The translations under genes were made by a program, and so were the position numbers. From Pedobacter chitinilyticus (GTDB taxonomy: Bacteria; Bacteroidota; Bacteroidia; Sphingobacteriales; Sphingobacteriaceae): a stretch of DNA of 64,000 nt. Position 1 is the first letter of the stretch; every line of letters begins with the position of its first letter. The stretch covers positions 64,531 to 128,530 of the forward strand of contig NZ_QMHN01000004.1 of the NCBI RefSeq assembly GCF_003313385.1. The letters run 5' to 3'. Positions 17,576 through 25,574 of this stretch are shown in pieces. Under the pieces are notes generated by a model. That model was not told the origin of the DNA, did not search any database, and saw only the letters and a list, made by a program, of their open reading frames with translations.

Positions 17576-18191
17576 CGCTGGATTTACCTTTCCGCCCACA
17601 TATAAAATAGGCAAACTTAAATATGCTGGAGGTGGCGATTGGTATGCTAACAGAACGGCGCTTCCAAATCTCATCGCTTTTTGTAATAAATCCATCTCTA
17701 CTAATTTTGCTCCAGATGAGAGTATTGTAGAGGTTGGCAGCGCTGAATTATTCAATTATCCTTTTGTGTATATGACTGGCCACGGTAACGTAGCCTTTAA
17801 CGCACAAGAAATTGCAAATTTGAGGAAGTATCTAATAGGAGGGGGCTTCCTACATATAGATGATAATTACGGTTTGGATAAATTCATCAGACCGCAAATG
17901 AAGAAGGTTTTCCCTGAATTGGATTTTGTGGAACTGCCCGCAAATCATAAGATTTATAACCAGAAGTTTAGATTCGCTAATGGTCTACCGAAAATCCATG
18001 AGCATGACAATAAACGCCCACAGGGATTTGCGCTGTTATATAAAGGCAGGGTAGTTTGCTTTTACTCGTATGAGTGCGATTTAGGCAATGGTTGGGAAGA
18101 TTTCGGAACTTACCCTTCCGATACCCAAGAAAGTAGAAATAACGCCCTAAAAATGGGCGCAAATTTAATTCAGTACGCTTTAACCAACTAA
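17517..18191 (+). CDS. DUF4159 domain protein, exported
   Basis: Matches the DUF4159 family of Bacteroidota (typical blocks: KLKYAGGGDWYANRTALPNL, VYMTGHGNV, YLIGGGFLHIDDNYGLD, YTYECDLGNGWED-like). Function is unknown; the fold resembles a glutamine-amidotransferase-like Rossmann domain. The frame is open back to a TTG at 17475, but that stretch is simple repeat. The GTG at 17517 gives a 224-residue protein with a clean signal peptide (GVFRYTLRFLLFTFTFLLF). The start is therefore uncertain. The gene follows rsmE directly and precedes the biotin carrier by 3 bases, so the three probably share an mRNA. Confidence 0.8.
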   Translation: MGVFRYTLRFLLFTFTFLLFAGFTFPPTYKIGKLKYAGGGDWYANRTALPNLIAFCNKSISTNFAPDESIVEVGSAELFNYPFVYMTGHGNVAFNAQEIANLRKYLIGGGFLHIDDNYGLDKFIRPQMKKVFPELDFVELPANHKIYNQKFRFANGLPKIHEHDNKRPQGFALLYKGRVVCFYSYECDLGNGWEDFGTYPSDTQESRNNALKMGANLIQYALTN

Positions 18192-18194
18192 CTT

Positions 18195-18695
18195 ATGAAT
18201 AAAGTAACCGTAAACAACCATTTTCAGTTTGACATGGATTTCGTCCAAGAGGTTTTGCAGGTCAACAATCAGCCCGTTGATTTTGATTTGTTGAAGACAG
18301 GGACACAATCTAGCCATATCATTCACGACAAGAAATCCTATACCGTTGAAGTGGTAGATTTTGATAAAGCTGAAAAATTAGCCCATATTAAAGTGAATGG
18401 CAATGTTTATCAAGTACAAGTAACCACTCAATTAGATTTACTTTTGAAACAATTGGGGATGGATAATCTTGCCAGCAGTAAAATCCTTCAAATTAAGGCA
18501 CCAATGCCTGGTTTGGTGCTCAACGTATTAGTGGGCGAAGGAACGGAGGTTAAAAAAGGAGATAACCTTTTGGTACTAGAGGCCATGAAAATGGAAAACA
18601 TGATCAAATCACCAACGGATGGTGTTATTAAAAAGATAGAAGTTAAACAAGGTGATAAGGTGGAGAAGAATGAGTTATTGGTAGTTTTTAGCTAA
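18195..18695 (+). CDS. Biotin carboxyl carrier protein-like (biotin/lipoyl attachment domain)
   Basis: A 166-residue protein. The C-terminal 70 residues are a biotinyl domain with PMPGLVLNVLVGEGTEV and the biotinylation site EAMKMEN, placing the modified lysine at about residue 132. The N-terminal 90 residues resemble the linker domain of propionyl-CoA or pyruvate carboxylase carriers. It should shuttle carboxybiotin between a carboxylase and a transcarboxylase subunit, but neither partner is in the window. It is last in the rsmE run and is followed by a two-way terminator. Confidence 0.88.
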   Translation: MNKVTVNNHFQFDMDFVQEVLQVNNQPVDFDLLKTGTQSSHIIHDKKSYTVEVVDFDKAEKLAHIKVNGNVYQVQVTTQLDLLLKQLGMDNLASSKILQIKAPMPGLVLNVLVGEGTEVKKGDNLLVLEAMKMENMIKSPTDGVIKKIEVKQGDKVEKNELLVVFS

Positions 18696-18762
18696 TCAAT
18701 AATTCTCTTGTCCCTAAGAAAATATAGCATTCATTTTCTTTTTTAACGATGAAGTCAACAAC

Positions 18763-18801
18763 AAAAAAGTCCCGTAGGCATGATGCTTACGGGACTTTTT
18801 T
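18763..18801. terminator. Bidirectional terminator
   Basis: AAAAAAGTCCCGTA (18763-18776) pairs perfectly with TACGGGACTTTTTT (18788-18801) around an 11-base centre. The A and T flanks make it work on both strands. It sits between the convergent biotin-carrier gene and gldJ. Confidence 0.93.
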
Positions 18802-18818
18802 ATAAAGCGAAACGCTTA

Positions 18819-20393
18819 TTACTTCACCTTAAACGGTTTAGTTGACTTATTTTTAAATTGAGGTTTGCCAGCAGATTTAACTTCTGGTGCACCAAGCATG
18901 GTCATTGCACAACGGAAGCCAATATCAGCAGTCGATTCGTCTTCTTGTAGGAATCTTCTGGCCGCAGGATTTAACCACATGGCTTGATCGTTCCAAGAAC
19001 CACCTTTGAAAACTCTTGACTTATCGTTATATAAAGCAAGCAACTCACCGTTTGGTAAAGTTTTCTCTGCATCCTTGTAACCACGTTGATCTGCTTTGTA
19101 AGTTGAATCTACATATTGAGATTGCAATTGGGCCCAGCTTTGTTTTACACCAGTACCAGCTGGTTTCATTACCGGACGGCCTTTGCCATCTATTTTAATC
19201 ACACTGCTTTGTGGATCTCTTTCTTTATCAGAATATACGTTACCCCTAAAAGGATTTAAGCCTTCAGTAGCTTCAAAAGTGTTAGGACGGTAAACATCTT
19301 GTACCCACTCGTTCACGTTTCCAGCCATGTTGTACAAACCAAAATCGTTAGGAGTAAAACTGTGTACAGACTGAGTGATACTACCTTTATCATTCAGTGA
19401 ACCACCCACACCCATATAGTCACCTTTTCCACGTTTAAAGTTGGCTAAGATCATACCTCTGGTAGATTTTTTAGGAGAAGTAATTCCTAAGCCGTTCCAA
19501 GGGTAAACTTTCTTCTCGTTGATGTTAGCATATTGGGTATTTCCAATTAAGCCTAATGCCGCATATTCCCATTCGGCTTCTGTAGGTAAGCGGTATGGTT
19601 GGAAAATTTCACCGTCTTCCAATCTAACGTTTCTTTGTGCTTTGTTTTTACCAGTGGTAGCGCCAGCTTCTGCACTTAAATCTAATGGTGCTTTTTTACC
19701 AATATCTTTGATTTGACCATTAAGGTAAACGTCAGTGTTAAAGATCGTATCTGGTTTTTTTACTGGTGTGCCACCTTTTGCAGTAGGTTTGTTAAGATCC
19801 TTAAAAGTGGTCATCAAGCCTTTTTCTCTTAAGATCAATTCGTTCACCCTATCGGTACGCCATACGGCATAATCAGCAGCTTGTTGCCAAGTTACGCCTA
19901 CTACAGGATAATCCCCATAAGCTGGGTGTCTTAAATAATTATTTACGTAAGGTTCATTGTATGACAATGGTCTTCTCCAAACCAAGGTATCAGGCAGTGC
20001 GGTATAATAATATTCTGCAAGTTCTGGCTTCCCTCTAAAAGTTGTTCTAATCCAATGTAGATACTCTAACCAGTCGGTGTTTGAAACTTCAGTCTCATCC
20101 ATGTAGAACGAGCTTACGGTTACCTGACGTTTGTAGTTGTAAGAAGTCATGTCCTGACCCGGGATTTCAATAGCGCTACCACCCATGATAAACTCACCAC
20201 CTTCAATCTCCATTAAACCTGGACCAGGTCCTCTTTTATAGTTCTTTTTTACTTCGAAACCGCCGTTTTCACGCTTGTTGTAAGCATAGCCAGTTTTTTC
20301 AGATACTGCAGATCCGCCTTTAGATCCACCGCAGGAACTTAAAGCTCCAACACCGAATAAGGATACTACTGCGTAAAAGTAAATTTTATTCAT
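18819..20393 (-). CDS. gldJ: Gliding motility / type IX secretion lipoprotein GldJ
   Basis: A 524-residue lipoprotein from the ATG at 20393 (a TTG three codons upstream is less likely). The signal peptide ends in the lipobox LSSC at about residue 20. The body is a formylglycine-generating-enzyme-like domain with GGEFIMGGS, SFYMDETEVSNTDWLEYLHWI, LPTEAEWEYAA and FKGGSWNDQ. The long insertion and the DETEV...YLHW motif are more like GldJ than GldK. GldJ is needed for stability of the T9SS motor complex in Flavobacterium. It is divergent from porV. Assignment to GldJ rather than a paralogue is likely, not proven. Confidence 0.87.
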   Translation of the reverse strand: MNKIYFYAVVSLFGVGALSSCGGSKGGSAVSEKTGYAYNKRENGGFEVKKNYKRGPGPGLMEIEGGEFIMGGSAIEIPGQDMTSYNYKRQVTVSSFYMDETEVSNTDWLEYLHWIRTTFRGKPELAEYYYTALPDTLVWRRPLSYNEPYVNNYLRHPAYGDYPVVGVTWQQAADYAVWRTDRVNELILREKGLMTTFKDLNKPTAKGGTPVKKPDTIFNTDVYLNGQIKDIGKKAPLDLSAEAGATTGKNKAQRNVRLEDGEIFQPYRLPTEAEWEYAALGLIGNTQYANINEKKVYPWNGLGITSPKKSTRGMILANFKRGKGDYMGVGGSLNDKGSITQSVHSFTPNDFGLYNMAGNVNEWVQDVYRPNTFEATEGLNPFRGNVYSDKERDPQSSVIKIDGKGRPVMKPAGTGVKQSWAQLQSQYVDSTYKADQRGYKDAEKTLPNGELLALYNDKSRVFKGGSWNDQAMWLNPAARRFLQEDESTADIGFRCAMTMLGAPEVKSAGKPQFKNKSTKPFKVK

Positions 20394-20835
20394 ATATCGC
20401 AAATTGCACTTTAGTCGTTAAAAATACACAAAAAAAGACCGAGAAATAAAAAATCTTTTTTATTTGCCCTTTTTTCGTCAAAAATATTGTTGCCGAAAAC
20501 GTTAAAACGAAAATGGAACAATCTCTTTTTTAGCAAGTAAACGTAAGAAATTAAAAGATATTGTTAGTATCTTTTCAAAAAAATAAATCAAGGAAAATTT
20601 TCCCCAAATTGGGGGATTATTAGGTTTTGGATTATCTCTTTTACTCGTTTTTGAGTACTTTGATAAACTATTGGCGACAATTAATCAGAAGCAGGCTTCC
20701 TGTTTTTTAAGCTGGTTAAAATGAGAACAATATTACCCGATGTAAAACGTTAAGGAGTGAGAATGCAATTAGCGTAGCGATAAAGCTTTGAAATTAACGA
20801 ACTCTATACTAAATTGCGCATATATTAGATGTAAA
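20394..20835. other. Intergenic region between gldJ and porV
   Basis: About 440 bases, strongly A/T-rich, with no coding signal. A -7 element TATTTTTG reads on the minus strand at 20486-20479 and could drive gldJ with a leader of about 80 bases; its -33 is poor. A short oligo-C/G stretch, CCCCAAATTGGGG, lies at 20603-20615 and is palindromic. No clear promoter for porV was found. Confidence 0.5.
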
Positions 20836-21999
20836 ATGAGATTAAACCGCCTAAGTAGCGCTTTGTTGCTTTTATCGTTGTTAGTTGGAAAAAGTGCGCT
20901 TGCTCAACAATCTACCGGAAGTAGTGTAACACAAACCAATGGTGTTTATCCCGATGTCCCGTTTTTATTGATTACCCCTGATGCCCGTGCAGGTGCTATG
21001 GGTGAAGCGGGTGTAGCGGTAATGCCTGATGGTAACGCAATGAGCATTAACCCAGCGAAGCTTGCTTTTTTGGAGAAACCTTATGGGGTGAGTTTGTCTT
21101 ATAGTCCTTGGCTTAAAAATTTGGTTCCCGATATTAACTTGGCCTATTTAAGTGGCTATTATCAGTTAGATGATAGAACCGTAATAGGTGCTTCATTAAG
21201 ATATTTCTCGTTGGGCGAAATTACTTTGGTAGACGAATTTCGAAATAACCAGGGAACTTTTAGCCCTAATGAGTTTGCGATTGATGCGACTTATTCTCGT
21301 CGTTTTGGTGATAATTTCTCTTTGGGAACCACTGCTCGTTATATCCGTTCAAACCTAACTACTGGACAAATAGGCGGAAGCCAGCAAAAAGCGGGAAGCG
21401 CTGTAGCGGTGGACGTTTCGGCATTCTTTAAAAAACCAACAGTGCTTTTTGGTAAAGATGCCATCGTATCTGCAGGTTTAAATCTTTCCAATATTGGAAC
21501 GAAAATGAGCTTTGCCGAAACGCAAAATAAAAGATTTTTGCCAGCCAATATGAAGTTAGGTGGGGCTACCACTTTTATCATCGACGATTACAACCAATTT
21601 ACGATAGCGCTTGATTTCAATAAATTGATGGTTCCTACCGATCCAATCAGGGATGTCGATGGAAATATCATCTCTGGAAAAGACCCATATCGTTCGGTGC
21701 CTTCGGGAATTTTAGGCTCTTTTGGTGATGCACCGGGAGGATTTAAGGAGGAGCTTAAAGAAGTGGCTATTTCTACAGGTCTTGAATACACCTACAATCA
21801 GCAATTTGCAGTAAGGGCTGGATATTTTTACGAGAATCCTCAAAAAGGTGATAGAAGATATTTCACTTTAGGCGCTGGATTGAAATACAACATGTTCAAC
21901 CTTGATTTTTCTTATTTGGTTGCTAACGCTCAAAACAGTCCTTTGGCTAATACCTTAAGGTTTAGCTTGTCATGGAATATCGATAAAGTAGGAAAATAA
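20836..21999 (+). CDS. porV: Type IX secretion outer-membrane protein PorV
   Basis: A 387-residue beta-barrel of the FadL-like PorV/LptO family, the shuttle that carries type IX cargo proteins at the outer membrane. The signal peptide ends at SALAQ. The family opening, VPFLLITPDARAGAMGEAGV (about residues 47-66), and the repeated barrel strands ending in LRFSLSWNI are present. The frame runs upstream to a TTG at 20788, but the ATG at 20836 starts a normal signal peptide. The stop shares a base with the ispF start. In Flavobacterium porV lies near porU and gldJ; here porU is missing between them. Confidence 0.9.
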   Translation: MRLNRLSSALLLLSLLVGKSALAQQSTGSSVTQTNGVYPDVPFLLITPDARAGAMGEAGVAVMPDGNAMSINPAKLAFLEKPYGVSLSYSPWLKNLVPDINLAYLSGYYQLDDRTVIGASLRYFSLGEITLVDEFRNNQGTFSPNEFAIDATYSRRFGDNFSLGTTARYIRSNLTTGQIGGSQQKAGSAVAVDVSAFFKKPTVLFGKDAIVSAGLNLSNIGTKMSFAETQNKRFLPANMKLGGATTFIIDDYNQFTIALDFNKLMVPTDPIRDVDGNIISGKDPYRSVPSGILGSFGDAPGGFKEELKEVAISTGLEYTYNQQFAVRAGYFYENPQKGDRRYFTLGAGLKYNMFNLDFSYLVANAQNSPLANTLRFSLSWNIDKVGK

Positions 22000-22478
22000 T
22001 GCGCATTAAGGTAGGTTTTGGTTTTGATGTCCATCAGTTGAAGGACAATCATCCATTTATTGTTGGTGGTGTTAATCTAGAACATCACAGAGGTGCTTTT
22101 GGGCATTCGGATGCAGATGTACTTTTACACGCCATTTGTGATGCTTTGCTTGGTGCAGCAAACTTGAGAGATATTGGCTTTCATTTTAAAAATACCGATC
22201 CTAGATGGAAAGGAATCAGTAGCTTGATTTTGTTGCAGGAAACAGTGAAGTTATTAAAGGAGAAAAGTTTTGTGGTGGGGAATATAGACGCCATGTTGTG
22301 TTTGGAAGCGCCTAAAATCAATCCACATATTCCGCAGATGCAAGAAAACATTGCAAAAGCAATGGGTATTTCTATCGAAGATATTTCTATTAAGGCCACT
22401 ACGAATGAGCAGATGGGGTTTGTTGGTAGGGAAGAGGGTGTGGTGGCATACGCCGTTTGTTTGATAGAGAAGGTTTAA
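21999..22478 (+). CDS. ispF: 2-C-methyl-D-erythritol 2,4-cyclodiphosphate synthase
   Basis: A 159-residue enzyme of the MEP isoprenoid pathway that closes the cyclic diphosphate ring. Zinc and substrate motifs are FGFDVHQ (about residues 7-13), FGHSDADVLLHAICDALLGAA-like region (about 33-53), DIGFHF and KATTNEQMGFVGREEG near the C-terminus. The ATG overlaps the porV stop by one base, so the pair is translated together although their roles are unrelated. Convergent with the pirin gene 73 bases away. Confidence 0.97.
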   Translation: MRIKVGFGFDVHQLKDNHPFIVGGVNLEHHRGAFGHSDADVLLHAICDALLGAANLRDIGFHFKNTDPRWKGISSLILLQETVKLLKEKSFVVGNIDAMLCLEAPKINPHIPQMQENIAKAMGISIEDISIKATTNEQMGFVGREEGVVAYAVCLIEKV

Positions 22479-22551
22479 GAGTTAACAGTTGTGAGTTGCA
22501 AGTTACAGGCTTACTCATCTCATAACCCATAACTCGCAATACACAGCCTAA

Positions 22552-23427
22552 TTACTCTTCCAAATAGCCAAATTTTCCAGTGTTGTAATCTTCAATGGCT
22601 TGTTGCAATTCTTCTGGCTTATTCATCAAGAAAGGACCGTATTGCGCTATAGGCTCATTAATCGGGTCGCCAGAAAGATATAATACAACGGCATCTTCAC
22701 TTGCTTCTATGGTTATAGCGTTGCCTTCGTGAGCAAAATGCACCATTTGATTGGTGGTCGCTTTTTCAGTGCCGTTCACCGTAATGCTTCCTTCAATTAT
22801 CAATAATGCGGTGTTGAAATGAGCTGGTGTTTCCAGATTGGCTTTTGCCCCAGCTTTGAGACGTAGGTTATATAACTCTATCTCTGTAAATGTTGAAGCA
22901 CTTCCTTTTACACCTTGGTAGTCCCCTGCAATCACTTCAATTTTCCCCTTTTGATTGGGAAGTTCGAAGTTGGCCATTTCGCTATTTGTAACGGACTGAT
23001 ATTTGGGGGCTGTCATTTTATATTTAGCAGGCAGGTTCACCCAAAGCTGCACCATTTGAAAAGGGCCACCTTTTTTGCTGTAGCTTTCCTCATGGTATTC
23101 CTTGTGCAATATGCCGCTGGCAGCGGTCATCCATTGAACATCACCTGGGTAAATGACCCCGCTATTCCCTGCACTGTCATGATGCGCTACAGCGCCGTGA
23201 TAGGCAATGGTTACCGTTTCAAAGCCACGGTGGGGATGTACGCCTACCCCTCTGGGGGTATTGCTTGGCGAAAACTCGAGTTTAGCATTGTAATCGAGTA
23301 AATAAAACGGATCCATTTTAATTTTATATCCGCTTGGGAAGAAATTGTGCACTCTAAATCCGTCGCCAACCATGTGTGGGGCTGTCGGATTTAGAATAGC
23401 AGCAACTTTTTTGAATGTTGTAGGCAT
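22552..23427 (-). CDS. Pirin family protein
   Basis: A 291-residue bicupin. The N-terminal cupin has the full metal site: His64 and His66 in GVGVHPHRGFET, His108 and Glu110 in SGILHKEYHEE. Some bacterial pirins act as quercetin dioxygenases or modulate central metabolism; the role here is unknown. The gene is preceded by an unusually strong Shine-Dalgarno sequence. It is the last gene of a minus-strand group with YceI 18 bases upstream, consistent with co-expression. Confidence 0.93.
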   Translation of the reverse strand: MPTTFKKVAAILNPTAPHMVGDGFRVHNFFPSGYKIKMDPFYLLDYNAKLEFSPSNTPRGVGVHPHRGFETVTIAYHGAVAHHDSAGNSGVIYPGDVQWMTAASGILHKEYHEESYSKKGGPFQMVQLWVNLPAKYKMTAPKYQSVTNSEMANFELPNQKGKIEVIAGDYQGVKGSASTFTEIELYNLRLKAGAKANLETPAHFNTALLIIEGSITVNGTEKATTNQMVHFAHEGNAITIEASEDAVVLYLSGDPINEPIAQYGPFLMNKPEELQQAIEDYNTGKFGYLEE

Positions 23428-23432
23428 GTTTG

Positions 23433-23442
23433 CCTCCTTTCT
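23433..23442 (-). promoter_or_regulatory. Strong Shine-Dalgarno site for the pirin gene
   Basis: On the minus strand AGAAAGGAGG is followed by 5 bases (CAAAC) and the ATG. Bacteroidota rarely use Shine-Dalgarno pairing, so a near-perfect site stands out. It lies in the 18-base gap after YceI. Confidence 0.75.
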
Positions 23443-23445
23443 ATA

Positions 23446-23976
23446 TTAAGCTTGTTTTACAAACTGTAGTTCGCCTAAGATTTTTACTTCTTCGCTAACC
23501 ATTACACCACCAGTTTCTAAGGCAGCATTCCAAGTAAGACCAAATTCTGTACGGTTAATTTTTCCACTTAGGGTAAATCCAGCTTTAGTATTTCCCCATG
23601 GGTCAGTTGCAATACCTCCAAATTCAGCATTCAATTTTACCGCTTTCGTCACATCTTTAATGGTCAAATCACCTTTTACAATGTAATCGTCGCCATCTTT
23701 TTCAACGCTGTTTGAAGTAAAGTTGATGGTTGGGTATTTTTCTGCTTCAAAGAAATCACCACTTTTTAAATGGTTATCTCTATCAGTGTTACCAGTATCT
23801 ATAGAACTGATGTCGCCAGAGAAAGAAATTGCAGCATTGGTAAAGTCGTCACCTTCGGCATTTAATTCTGCACTAAAAGATTTGATGCTACCAGTTACTG
23901 TGGTAATCATTAAGTGTTTTACTTTAAACTGTAGCTCGCTGTGGGTTGGGTCTAAAGCCCATTTTGTTGTTGCCAT
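23446..23976 (-). CDS. YceI family protein, cytoplasmic type
   Basis: A 176-residue lipocalin-like YceI-domain protein covering the whole length. Typical motifs are WALDPTHSELQFKVKHLMI, GSIKSFSAEL, DRDNHLKSGDFFEAEKYP and NRTEFGLTWN. The family binds isoprenoid or fatty-acid ligands. There is no signal peptide, so this member should stay in the cytoplasm, unlike E. coli YceI. It is followed by pirin after 18 bases and preceded by a Crp/Fnr regulator after 93 bases. Confidence 0.93.
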   Translation of the reverse strand: MATTKWALDPTHSELQFKVKHLMITTVTGSIKSFSAELNAEGDDFTNAAISFSGDISSIDTGNTDRDNHLKSGDFFEAEKYPTINFTSNSVEKDGDDYIVKGDLTIKDVTKAVKLNAEFGGIATDPWGNTKAGFTLSGKINRTEFGLTWNAALETGGVMVSEEVKILGELQFVKQA

Positions 23977-24069
23977 AATATTTTAATTTTTAGAAGATTA
24001 AATTTTATGCAACAAATTTACGGTGGCAATTTTAGTTAGACATTGATGTATGTTAACTAATTAGCTAAT

Positions 24070-24657
24070 TTATTTGAAGTGTTTTTTAGCAAGATCTTTG
24101 CGTACACGGCTCAATGATTCAGGAGTGATACCCAAATAAGAGGCAATCATCCATTGAGGAACCCTTAAAGTTAAGTTGGGATAAAGCTTAATGAAATCTA
24201 GGTAACGTTCTTCCGCTGTTGCACTCAATAACATGTTAATGCGTTTTTGCATAAACCTGATGGAGTTGTGCAACATCATGATGTTCAACTCTAAGATATG
24301 GGGGAGTAGTTTTTGGATGTCTACAAAGAAATGGCTAGGGACAATCAGGGCTTCGGTATTTTCTATGGCATCGATATAAAACACAGATGCTTCGTTAAAC
24401 ACAGAACTGTTTCGGTCTGAAAGCATCCAATTTTCTGGAGCGAATTGTATGATGTGTTCTTTGCCTTTTTCATCGATAGAAAAATAACGCAAAAGACCTT
24501 CGTTGATGAAATAGTTGTCTGACCTTAGATCGCCAGGACTTAATAAAACCGTTCCTTTTTTAATGGTTTTGGTCTTCAAACAGCTTGTAGCCTCTTTTGC
24601 TTGCTCGTCGGTAATGGCAAGACGTTCTTTTAGATAGGACTGGAATTTTTCTAACAT
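24070..24657 (-). CDS. Crp/Fnr family transcription regulator
   Basis: A 195-residue regulator. The N-terminal cyclic-nucleotide-binding beta-roll spans about residues 20-120 (KKGTVLLSPGDLRSDNYFI). The C-terminal helix-turn-helix is WMIASYLGITPESLSRVRKDL. No cysteine cluster for Fe-S binding is seen, so it is not a classic Fnr. Its ATG directly follows the stop of the small Cys-rich membrane protein. It lies just upstream of the YceI and pirin genes and may control this redox group. Confidence 0.9.
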   Translation of the reverse strand: MLEKFQSYLKERLAITDEQAKEATSCLKTKTIKKGTVLLSPGDLRSDNYFINEGLLRYFSIDEKGKEHIIQFAPENWMLSDRNSSVFNEASVFYIDAIENTEALIVPSHFFVDIQKLLPHILELNIMMLHNSIRFMQKRINMLLSATAEERYLDFIKLYPNLTLRVPQWMIASYLGITPESLSRVRKDLAKKHFK

Positions 24658-24822
24658 CTACTTGGTATTGGTGTCAGGAATTTTGCTGAAATCAGCCCCA
24701 CATTTGCCACAGCCTGTTGCGCATGAACCTTTTTTAGGTGCAACACTACGGTAAATAACCCTTCCCACATAAAATAAGGCAGCAACAAAAAGGGCAATCA
24801 TTAAGATAAACTGAATATCCAT
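24658..24822 (-). CDS. Small Cys-rich membrane protein, FeoB-associated type
   Basis: A 54-residue protein with one transmembrane helix (QFILMIALFVAALFYVGRVI) and a cysteine-rich tail CATGCGKCGADF. This is the layout of the FeoB-associated Cys-rich family, though no feoB gene is nearby. A longer frame begins at 24909, but a -7 promoter element lies inside that extension, five bases upstream of the ATG at 24822, so the short form is preferred. The stop abuts the Crp/Fnr start. The tail may bind iron or another metal; this is inference. Confidence 0.8.
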   Translation of the reverse strand: MDIQFILMIALFVAALFYVGRVIYRSVAPKKGSCATGCGKCGADFSKIPDTNTK

Positions 24823-24827
24823 GTTTA

Positions 24828-24835
24828 CAAAGTTA
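24828..24835 (-). promoter_or_regulatory. -7 promoter element, leaderless start
   Basis: TAACTTTG on the minus strand matches TAnnTTTG exactly and is separated from the ATG at 24822 by only TAAAC. The transcript would begin at or next to the start codon. No good -33 element was seen. Confidence 0.6.
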
Positions 24836-24912
24836 GGATTATTTGTTCTTCGGAGTTCAGCAGATTGTAAAATTTGGTTTTGGACCATCATGTCCAAAAC
24901 CAAAACCAAGTA

Positions 24913-25473
24913 TTAAGCGTGTTGCTTTTCGTGAATGCCTTCGGCAAATTCTTCTACCATTTTATCATTAAAGGCTGGTAAATCTTCAGGACTGCGACTG
25001 GTCACCAAACCTTGGTCCACCACCACCTCTTCATCTACCCAATTTGCTCCAGCATTTACCAAATCCTTTTTGATGGATTTGTAGGAGGTCATTTTTCTAC
25101 CTTCTACAACTTCAGCATTAATCAATGTTTGTGGCCCGTGGCATATCGCTGCTACAGGTTTTCCTTTTCTGAAAAAATCTTTCACAAAGGCAACGGCATT
25201 GTTATTGGCTCGCAGTGCATCTGGATTGATGACCCCACCAGGTAGCACCAACCCATCAAAATCATTAACGTTTACTTCTTCAACAGCGTTATCCACTTCA
25301 ATTTCTCGGCTCCATTGATGGTCTTTCATTCCTTTTATCGAACCCTTTTTGCTGGAAATAATGCGTACGCTGGCGCCTTCTTCTTTCAACCTGTTTAGTG
25401 GTTCAAACAATTCAGATTCTTCGAAGCCATTCTCTGATAGAATGGCGATGTTTTTATTGCTCAACTTTCCCAT
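24913..25473 (-). CDS. DJ-1/PfpI family protein (type 1 glutamine amidotransferase-like)
   Basis: A 186-residue protein of the PfpI/YhbO class. The catalytic elbow is AICHGPQTLI (about residues 104-113) with the cysteine followed by histidine; a conserved glutamate lies in NGFEESELFEPL. Relatives are described as deglycases or glyoxalases that repair damage by reactive aldehydes, or as general stress proteins. The gene is 90 bases upstream of the Cys-rich membrane protein gene on the same strand, within a redox-stress group. Confidence 0.92.
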   Translation of the reverse strand: MGKLSNKNIAILSENGFEESELFEPLNRLKEEGASVRIISSKKGSIKGMKDHQWSREIEVDNAVEEVNVNDFDGLVLPGGVINPDALRANNNAVAFVKDFFRKGKPVAAICHGPQTLINAEVVEGRKMTSYKSIKKDLVNAGANWVDEEVVVDQGLVTSRSPEDLPAFNDKMVEEFAEGIHEKQHA

Positions 25474-25574
25474 TTTCTTTATGTATTTAATAAAACAATC
25501 TTATTTAATACAAGAAATTTGGAGGGATTGTTTAGATAAAAACCAAATCGGTGTGAGATGCACAGGAATTGCCC

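Noticed and set aside
24823..24909. 29-residue extension of the Cys-rich membrane peptide
   Set aside because: A perfect -7 promoter element lies inside it, five bases before the internal ATG.
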